A DNA stretch of 64,000 nt from Antrodiella citrinella (lineage: Eukaryota; Basidiomycota; Agaricomycetes; Polyporales; Steccherinaceae). The notes under the pieces are model-generated. The model saw only the letters and a list, made by a program, of their open reading frames with translations, ran no database searches and was not told the origin of the DNA. A program made the translations under genes and the position numbers. This document shows, in pieces, positions 57,171 to 64,000 of the stretch. The first letter of the stretch is position 1. Every line of letters starts with the position of its first letter. The DNA lies in assembly GCA_004802725.1 (NCBI GenBank), contig SGPM01000022.1, positions 1 through 64,000 on the forward strand, in the 5' to 3' direction.

Positions 57171-58447
57171 TCATGTCAAGTCGATGACTATAGGACCTCC
57201 TTGAGGCCTCAGTGGTACCCGTATCGGAGACGTGAGCTCTTTCTTCATTGGCATCTGGGAGGATCGTCGTGCTTTCTTGCGCTGGATAGCCGACTGCAGG
57301 GATCTGAGTCGTTCCTGAAGGTGTAGAATGTCACGAAGCGCACTCATTCGCGTTAACAAACACTTACCTCCATGGCCTCCAACTCGAGGTCACTCTCGTC
57401 CACAACGGTGAAATCAGACATCTCGGATTTCACAGGCGTGTATGTTGATGGGTAAATCGGTTCCTGCTTCATCTTGCGAGATGGCCTAGGGGAGGGTTCC
57501 GCATGGGTAGGGAATTTCCTCTTCATGCCAGTGTTGTCTCTGAGGGAACTGTCTTCTCCGAGTGCATTGAACTTAGATTCTTCGTACATCAACTGGTCAA
57601 ACGTCGGTGGCGATAGCAATCCTAGGGAGTCCAGAACATCTAGAATATATGTCAGTAAAAATGAGACAGCGAAACGAAGAGAACGTGCCCAGTGGTCTGT
57701 ATCGAAACTGGAACCTCGCATATGGCTCTTCTCTCGCGTCTATGTATTCCACTTTACAACGTTCTGGCCTCGGTGACGGGGCTGCCTCTCCCAATCTGCC
57801 AAAAGTGATGCATGAGCCACAGGTGCTGACGCATAGGTGAGGTCATCTCACTTGAAATGATGGAACACGCCAGCTTTCTGACATTCTTCTCGTGTAGGCC
57901 GTGTGCGTATATTCCCTGGGTGGTACTGAATCCCAGCGTGTTGAACCATCCGGACACGGTATGCTCGGACCTCAATCGTCCCAACAGATTGCCACGCACT
58001 ACATCCAGCTTCAGGTTCCTCGTCTGTCAAGGTTTGGTGTCAAATTTGGTTTCATACAACCATGGCCCACACAGACGCACCTGATGACCATGTGGCAAAC
58101 ACGAATGGCCGAAATAGCGTATTCGAGACCGACAGCCCATCTACAAACTTCTCCGTACCCGAAAAGCATACCTTTCCGGTCAAAGAGTGCCCGTCCACGT
58201 TGATGCGGAACAGCGTCGTTTCCGTTGCATCCAAGTCGACGTCGCTTTTCACGCGAATCATGAATTCCTGCAACGCGATAATGGGTTTAGCAGATTCCAA
58301 ATGTATATGCGCGTCACGCACTTGTCCTGGCTCGCTGGAAATGTAACAGGCCATAGTGTTGTCGTCTACTGCTTCCAGGCCGTACATTTCCACGTCTGCA
58401 CCACCCACGGTCGTGACCCACGCTCCCACTTGGCGGATTTCCGGCAT
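57171..58447 (-). CDS. DUF7918-like protein, tandem copy 2 (divergent)
   Basis: The start MPEIRQVGAWVTTVGGADVE and the block ACYISSEPGQ match exon 1 of the other copies. Exon 2 has FMIRVKSDVDL, FRINVDGHSLTGKVCF and TLFRPFVFA. Exon 3 has WQSVGTIEVRAYRVRM and an altered REECQKAGVFHH where other copies have HERSKKAG. Exon 4 has EYIDAREEPYARFQFRYRPL. Exon 5 is longer and lacks QAQGIMPPP; it has a basic KRK and carries MKQE and VKSE. The last exon starts ERLRSLQ and ends PMKKELTSPIRVPLRP and IVIDLT, stop at 57171. MKQE, VKSE and MKKE all fit psi-K-x-E, and VIDLT fits a SUMO-interacting motif. No frame break was seen. The family name is from memory; the biochemical role is unknown. Confidence 0.7.
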
Positions 58448-58794
58448 GCCTCCAAATCGAACCTTGCGTTGCTATGCAGACTGAAATGATGTGGAATAGC
58501 GCAGTAGACCAACAGTGGACAAAATGTGCCAAGATGAGATTGCGAGAAGACGTCCTTCAACTTTCGACGACGCCTTACGCGATATGTCACATCTAGTGAT
58601 GTGGCGGCATGTGGTTGTGACCTTTCGCGTTTATTGTCACAACACCGTTCACGATACGAAGGGAGAAGAAAAATGACCAGTGACCATGGATAACAATACA
58701 GATATGATAGTGTACTAAGTGAATATATGATTCTACTAACTCATAGTGGCGTATATCTTGATAGTGACGGATAAAATGTGGGGTGGCGCCAAGG

Positions 58795-59971
58795 TCACTC
58801 TGAGTCGGTATCCGAAGTCAAGTCGATGACCGCCGTCGCGATGCGCCTTCTCTTCCTCGACGGCTCACCACTCGAAGGAATGCGGATAGGTGAGGCTTCT
58901 CTCTTGACATTCGCGCCGAGACGCTTAGCTTCAACTTCAGCTTTGACTTTGTCAAGTTCAGCCTGTAGAAACCTCATACGTTCCTGTCATCAGCCTTCTT
59001 CAGCATTGCTCGGATCGGAAGAAGGCAAATATTTACTACCTCCTGTTCAGCTAAAGCCCTGTCTTCGGCGCTGGGTTCTTGGGATACCTCTTCGGTCTCC
59101 CGGCTACGCAGTGACTCGGAACTTGGTTCAGGCCCGGGCGGCGGCATGATCCCTTGAGCCTGTAGCAAACCTACACGACGATTGGTTGGGTATATCATGT
59201 GAAAACAATGGTGACAGCGTACTCTGCGGTCGATACGTAAACTTGAAAGTAGCGTACGGATTGGTCATCGTATCAATATAATCGACGCTGAAGAACTGCG
59301 TAGCAGCGCGAGTTCGTGCCAGACCCAGCCTTCGTTCTCTCGTAAGTAAAGCTCGCAAACAAAATAAGTATAAAGAGCAAAATTTACTCAACACGATGAG
59401 TACCGGCCTTCTTGCTTCGTTCATGGACTGGGACAGCCTTAAATTTGCTCGTCATATCAGCCACAGCGATGGACGAAGGTGCTATCGCATTGACACGGAG
59501 TACGATGATCTCAATACATCCCAAGTTCTGCCATTTTGATTTATCCTTCATTGCATCGTCGTCTAAAAAACGTCTCAGCATGGAATTCATTGTTATACAA
59601 TATTGACGAACCTGTAACGTCAAGCTTTCCAAAGACAAACGGTCGGTAGCTAGTGCTCGATATATCGACTCCTTTCTTAATCACGTTGGTCTTCTTGTAG
59701 CAGATGCTAGCGCCAATAATTTGTCCGTCCACACGAATCTGAATGACTACATCCTGATGAGAGCTATTGTGGCACCCGATACTGAAGATCTAGAGACATG
59801 AAAAATGGTCAACTATCCAGCTTTCGGAGAGAACAACTCCGTTGTACGGACCTGACCAGTGACACTGGAAATAAAGCACGTCGCCTCCTTCTCAAGTGTC
59901 TCCGTTGCATATTCTTCCAGTGTTATTCCGTCAGACTCAATCCACACTTTCAACTCTCCAAGCGAGGGCAT
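58795..59971 (-). CDS. DUF7918-like protein, tandem copy 3
   Basis: The start MPSLGELKVWIESDGITLEE leads to exon 1 ending SSVTGQ. Exon 2 has IFSIGCHNSS, VIQIRVDGQIIGASICY and STSYRPFVFGKLDVT. Exon 3 starts DDDAM and has LGCIEIIVLRV, then VHERSKKAGTHRV. Exon 4 has VDYIDTMTNPYATFKFTYRP. Exon 5 has LLQAQGIMPPP and is acidic. The last exon (58983-58795) is coiled-coil-like (RFLQAELDKVKAEVEAKR), then NVKREASPIRIPSS, a basic SRKRRR and AVIDLTSDTDSE before the stop. VKRE is a sumoylation consensus, and VIDLT with a following acidic tail is a textbook SUMO-interacting motif. SRKRRR could serve as a nuclear signal. The frame is open throughout. Function is otherwise unknown. Confidence 0.78.
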
Positions 59972-60199
59972 AGAAGCAATTGTGGTAGTCGAGGAGCTGG
60001 TGGCTCAGAGAACGATCAAAACTCCTGAATGCTAGAAGAGTGGCTACAGTGGCGATCCTGTTGAGCGAGCTGCTGATCAACGAGTGTCAACAACGGCAGT
60101 CTCGGTGCACGAGATCGTCAACGTACCGTTTTTGACCTGGGCGAAATACTAGTGCAGCGGTGAGACGATGGCAAGGGGAAGTCAATGTAAGCGACGCCA

Positions 60200-60245
60200 A
60201 TTGATACGTAACGTTACGGTCACGGTCACGATTGTTGTGACTGGA
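60200..60245. promoter_or_regulatory. GTCACG motif block upstream of copy 3
   Basis: The sequence contains TACGTAACGTTACGGTCACG followed at once by GTCACGATTG and TTGTGAC, about 235-270 bp upstream of the copy 3 start. Similar blocks sit upstream of copies 1, 4 and 5. Confidence 0.55.
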
Positions 60246-60517
60246 CGCGCTATACGCACAGCCTGGCGAAACCCATGTCGAGGCCAAAGTTAGACTAAAG
60301 CCTATATTATGTGCGCGTCGCATACCGTATGTCATGTCTGATCATTCGCGTTTATCTTCACATCGAGAAATCGTCTCCAAGGAGCAAGAAGAACGAACGA
60401 GATAAAATATAACTAAAACAGTACTACGTGGATATATGCTACTACTAGCTCGGAACGATGTAGAACTAGGTAAATAGATGCGGGATGCCCCGGCCAAGAC
60501 GGAAACTGCTGGTAAGG

Positions 60518-61687
60518 TCATACATCCGAAGTCAAGTCGATGACGATGCGCCTCTTCTTCTTGGAAGGCCCACTGCTTGCCAGTGGAGGGACGCGAATAG
60601 GAGATGCCTCTCTCTTGACTTTCGCACCCGCACGCTTAGCTTGGACCTCAGCTTTGATCTTGTCCGCTTCAGCCAGTAACGCCTTGAGACGTTCCTGTCA
60701 TCGGGCTTGAGTTTGCTTCGGATTCCAGTCAAACATGATACTCACCTCCTTCTCGATCAAAGCCTGGTCCTCTTCTTCTTCACCATCACTGGTTTCTTCG
60801 GAGGGCTCTTTTCCGACTTGCGCAGGCGGGGGCATGATGCCTTGAGCTTGTAATAGACCTAAACGGTGCATGGTTAAGCACACCGCGAAGTCCTTGTGAT
60901 ATAAAATTGATGCAGTACTTTGTGGCCTGTACAAAAATTTGAAGCTTGCGTAGGGCTTGTCAAGGTTATCGATGTACTTGACGGAGACCGTCTCTATGGG
61001 CGCAGCACGGGACTGTGCCGAACCCAATCTAAGTTGAGCCAAAGGTATCAGGAAGTGAAAGCCGACACGACATAAGAAGTGTGTTGAGAGAGAAATGCTT
61101 ACCCGACGCGATGGCTGCCGGCTTTCTTGCTCCGTTCGTGCACTGGATCCCCCTTCAACCTTGTCGTTAGATCAGCCGTGGTTGTCACGGTCTGCGACGC
61201 TTGGTCGAAGCACAGTACTCTGATCTCGATACACCCTATATTTTCCCAACGTTGTCGGTCTTTCAGGATAGCATCGTCATCTGGGGCATATTATTGAGAT
61301 TGAATCAAGTATTGAGCTCCATGACGAACCTGTCAGATCTAGCGCCTCAAACTTGAATGGCCGGTAGGAAGTGTTCGATACATTGACCCCTTCAACGACT
61401 ACATCCTTTGCACAAAGTTGTCCGTGGACTGCCTTGCCGTCTATGAGGATTTTGAAACATACGTCTTCGCCGCATTTATTGTGCATTTTGATAGAGAACG
61501 TCTGCAATAACATGAAGAGGGCATTCAAATTACATCCGACCACACAGGAGAATATAAGTATCAAACGCACCTGGGCAGTGGCACTAGCGATGAAGCGTGC
61601 CGTCTTATCAGATGTCCCCGTCGCGTATTCTTCCAACTCTTGTCCACCCGACACTATCCAGACACCAAAATTCCCTATCATAGGCAT
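60518..61687 (-). CDS. DUF7918-like protein, tandem copy 4 (288 aa, reference copy)
   Basis: All six exons were resolved: 61687-61571, 61501-61330, 61280-61103, 61028-60919, 60858-60746 and 60694-60518. They sum to 867 nt. Exon 1: MPMIGNFGVWIVSGGQELEE and ARFIASATAQ. Exon 2: FSIKMHNKCGED, FKILIDGKAVHGQLC, TSYRPFKFEALDLT. Exon 3: DDDAILKDRQRWENIGCIEI, then VHERSKKAGSHRV. Exon 4: VSVKYIDNLDKPYASFKFLY and RPQS. Exon 5: LLQAQGIMPPP and an acidic stretch. Exon 6: ERLKALLAEADKIKAEVQAK, VKREASPIRVPP, KKKRR and IVIDLTSDV. The N-terminal ~190 residues fit the fungal DUF7918 family as I remember it (a core with LTDDD, HERSKK and F-x-YRP). The C-terminal SUMO consensus, basic cluster and SUMO-interacting motif suggest a nuclear role; this is inference. 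Confidence 0.82.
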
Positions 61688-61894
61688 CGGATTGAACTTG
61701 CAAGTGGTACCAGTGGAATGCGCGACAACGACTAATCACGAGGCCGAGCAAATTACGGATGATCCCACCGACAGTCTGAGGATAATACTAGCTACTACGT
61801 GAGTATTCAAATAACAAATCCTGTAGTACAAAGATTCACGTACCGTTCGTTGTTTATCCCGGATGATGATCGGAAAGGAATTCAGACACGACAG

Positions 61895-61980
61895 CTTGTC
61901 GACGTGACACTAACATTTGTCCGTCACATGGTGACCGTACGCGTCAGTATCGTCACGGTGCGTGTCGACGTCATATACGG
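61895..61980. promoter_or_regulatory. GTCACG/CGTGAC motif block upstream of copy 4
   Basis: Within about 85 bp lie GACGTGACAC (61901), CCGTCACATG, GTGACCG, CGTCACGG and CGACGTCA, 210-290 bp upstream of the copy 4 start. The spacing and composition resemble the block upstream of copy 1. Confidence 0.6.
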
Positions 61981-62288
61981 TATACGTAGGGGTCAGACCG
62001 TGGCTTTCGTATTTTGGTGAATGCAAAAACCTCAGTCTCATTCAGCAACTTGCTGTTTCAGTCACGAGAGAAACCACGGTTCTTATTTCTACATTGCCAG
62101 TGGGCTTGGTGATTTGGGCAGTGGTAGCTAGTAACATATAATACTACTAGTGTATGAGTCGGGCCTACGAATGTTGAGGTCAATGAAAACACTGAAAGTG
62201 AAAGTAGTACATACTATGTGATAATCAAGAGCTATGTTGCGCGTCCGAGCTAGTACAGAGCAAACTCTCTGTTTCCATACCAACATTA

Positions 62289-63529
62289 CTAGTCCGAGGT
62301 CAGATCAATCATAATACGCTTGCGGGAATTTGAAGATGATGGAACACGAATGGGAGAAACCTCTCTTTTGACTCGCATCTGAGAGCGTTCAGCCGCAACT
62401 TCAGCCCGGGCCTGCTCCATCTCCGCCTGCAGAGCTTTCACTCGCTCCTGAACGCGCATTCAGCCATGTCCAAATTGAGATATAGAGTTCGGACTATTCA
62501 CCTCCTTGGCGGCCAACCGGATCTCAAAATCATCGTCAACACTCTCAACTTCGTTCTTGATTATGTGTGATGAAGGGCCTGCGATATTGGAAGGCGGTGG
62601 CACATCGTTGAGACCTTTATTTCGGCCGCGATTCTGTGGACTTGCGTTTGAAGCTGGTGGCAATGGCATAATCCCTTCAGCTTGTAACAAGGCTGTATAT
62701 ATAATGTTAATGCGAAAGCGCTGGAACTTGACGAGAAGCTACCTACCTTCCGGTCGGTACAAAATATTGAACTTGAAAAGAGGACAATCATAGGTCTCAA
62801 AATAGGTCGTTTTCCATCTGCGTATCGGAGGGCAAGATTTTGCGGCTCCCATTCTGTGGATACACTAAGTTTTCGCACAGACTCGGAGTAGAATAGCTGT
62901 CGGAAAGCGACATACGTGACTCGATGTGCGCCAGCCTTTTTGCTGCGTTCGTGGATAGGCCCATCAGCAATCAATTTAGACCTGTCGGTGAACTTCGTCC
63001 GGGGTATTTTGTGTTTTACTCGACGAACGACGACACTTATACATCCAAGATCCTGAGCCTCCAAGCTGGATCTATCCAAGAAACTGTCATCATCTAACGC
63101 CCAGGAGTAAGACCTCTACTCCCCACAATACCGTGGAAACACGCACCGGTGAGAGAAATTTCACCGAATTTTAATTCGCGGTAGGAAGTGGACGTGACAT
63201 CGACACCCTTAATGGTGCAGGTTGATCCCGGTTTGCAGAATTGTCCCACGACGCGGTGTCCATCAACGGAGACGCTAAACGCTGTGGTATGTGTTGAAGT
63301 ATGTGGGCTGGACACCTGTAAGCGAAAAGTCTTTATACAATTTAAGGTAGACCACTGTCAATACTTCATGCAAGTTGACTTCCCCGCACGCTGTAGAATT
63401 GCGTACCTGCCCACTGCTACTTGGAACATAGCATGTAACAGTCCGGTCGTCGACGACTTCTGTCCCGTACTCCTCCAATCTTGTCCCGTCAACCGTTATC
63501 CATACTGCATAACCTTGTCTGCTAGGCAT
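62289..63529 (-). CDS. DUF7918-like protein, tandem copy 5
   Basis: The start MPSRQGYAVWITVDGTRLEE leads to TVTCYVPSSSGQ. Exon 2 has FSVSVDGHRVVGQFC and STSYRELKFGEISLT. Exon 3 starts with Asp-rich DDD and has LGCISVVVRRV, then IHERSKKAGAHRVTY. Exon 4 has TYFETYDCPLFKFNILYRPE. Exon 5 reads LLQAEGIMPLPP and carries IIKNEVESVDDD, a psi-K-x-E site followed by acidic residues. The last exon (62447-62289) reads ERVKALQAEMEQARAEVAAE, MRVKREVSPIRVPSSS and RKRIMIDLTSD. So both the SUMO consensus and the SUMO-interacting motif are kept although the middle of the protein has diverged. No internal stop was seen in the frames used. Confidence 0.76.
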
Positions 63530-63639
63530 ATGCAGGGCTACAACTTTGAAAGAAAGCTCCCGGAGTTGTTAGGAAACGCTGATGACGGTGGAGGTAACGT
63601 GGAACTTTGGCGGGCAAGACGGTGCCAGTCAAGTGCCAG

Positions 63640-63710
63640 TGGTGCGCGAGTTACGCGCCTCTGTGACGAGTCGCGTCTGTCACGGCTTCGACCGTCACGA
63701 CACTGGTTCC
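63640..63710. promoter_or_regulatory. GTCACG/CGTGAC motif block upstream of copy 5
   Basis: GCGAGTTACGCGCC, TGTGACGAG, TCTGTCACGG and ACCGTCACGAC follow in a row, about 110-180 bp upstream of the copy 5 start. Confidence 0.55.
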
Positions 63711-63879
63711 TCGCGATGCAGCTCACTAATGAGCTGAAGAACAGTTTTATGCGTATGTCCTCTTCCTATTACATCCAGGCAGTGCATTGACGATTACACA
63801 ATGTGAGACGAGAAGAACAAGTCATAACAACCTTCGCATCGGTGGACGCTCCAATTATGATGCTCGACAGCCTGAGCCA

Positions 63880-64000
63880 TCAGGCCAAAGTCAAATCAAT
63901 AACCGCATCGACCTTGAAGGGGGATGGGACGCGTATGGGAGATGCCTCTCTCTTCACATTCGCGCGCGCGCGTGCGGCGTCGACATCAGCCTGCGCCTTG
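63880..64000 (-). CDS. DUF7918-like protein, tandem copy 6, 3' end only
   Basis: Only the last exon is in the window. It reads KAQADVDAARARANVKREAS, then SPIRVPSPF and AVIDLTLA, with the stop at 63880-63882. The coiled-coil-like start, VKRE consensus, SPIRVP and VIDLT are all kept. The gene continues beyond the right edge, so the array is at least five copies long. Confidence 0.75.
   Translation of the reverse strand, partial: KAQADVDAARARANVKREASPIRVPSPFKVDAVIDLTLA

Noticed and set aside
1..64000. CRISPR arrays, rRNA or tRNA genes, bacterial operons
   Set aside because: None seen; the intron-rich eukaryotic genes make prokaryotic features implausible, and no tRNA-like T-loop with matching stems was found by eye.

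Overview
The window reads as nuclear DNA of a filamentous basidiomycete, most likely an Agaricomycete. Genes carry many short introns of about 50-60 bp with GTNNGT donors. The gene set is fungal: an AIM9-like kinase, a HAM1-domain protein, an AIM3/BBC1-like actin-patch protein, a Zn(II)2Cys6 regulator, a GH92 mannosidase, and multi-exon F-box proteins of the Agaricomycete type. Six ambiguous bases (N at 7663, 9640, 9649, 9659, 9661 and 9684) show that this is draft sequence.

Layout. Positions 1-9.7 kb hold remains of two Ty3/Gypsy-type retroelements, both on the minus strand: a long gag-protease-RT-RNase H ORF cut by the window edge, and an isolated gag. Positions 11.3-23.6 kb are a compact block of intact genes: an AIM9-like kinase (+), then HAM1-like, AIM3/BBC1-like and F-box genes (all -). 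Positions 23.6-26 kb hold degenerate repeats around a broken gene with three HMG-box-like modules. Positions 26.8-31.2 kb carry a glycerol dehydrogenase (one apparent frameshift) and an MFS transporter, both (+). Positions 31.8-44.9 kb carry an F-box/LRR-like gene (-, disturbed), a lone DUF7918-type gene (+), a secreted GH92 alpha-mannosidase (-, disturbed), and the divergent pair mccA-like (-) and phosphatidylserine synthase (+). Positions 44.9-51.6 kb are gene-poor. Positions 51.6-54.5 kb carry a Zn(II)2Cys6 transcription factor (+) facing a TANGO2 homologue (-). A broken MDR dehydrogenase lies at 55.4-56.6 kb. From 57.2 kb to the right edge is a tandem minus-strand array of at least five paralogues of one fungal family of unknown function, with stop codons spaced every 1.6-1.8 kb.

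The most interesting item is this DUF7918-like array plus its inverted single copy at 33.8 kb. Beyond the shared N-terminal fold, every copy whose 3' end lies in the window finishes with the same short cassette: a coiled-coil-like exon, a psi-K-x-E sumoylation consensus (VKRE or MKKE), the signature SPIR[IV]P, and a terminal I-D-L-T SUMO-interacting motif, usually next to a basic cluster. Four of the five visible upstream regions also carry clustered GTCACG/CGTGAC motifs. This suggests a locally amplified family of nuclear, SUMO-linked proteins. Function and family name are inference from memory and motif reading.

Exon structures were read by hand from splice signals and reading phase. For the AIM9-like, HAM1-like, AIM3-like, first F-box, MFS, Zn(II)2Cys6, TANGO2 and one DUF7918-like gene, the exons sum to an intact reading frame, and two of those genes use GC-AG introns. 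Several other genes carry single-base frame breaks that may be real decay or assembly errors.
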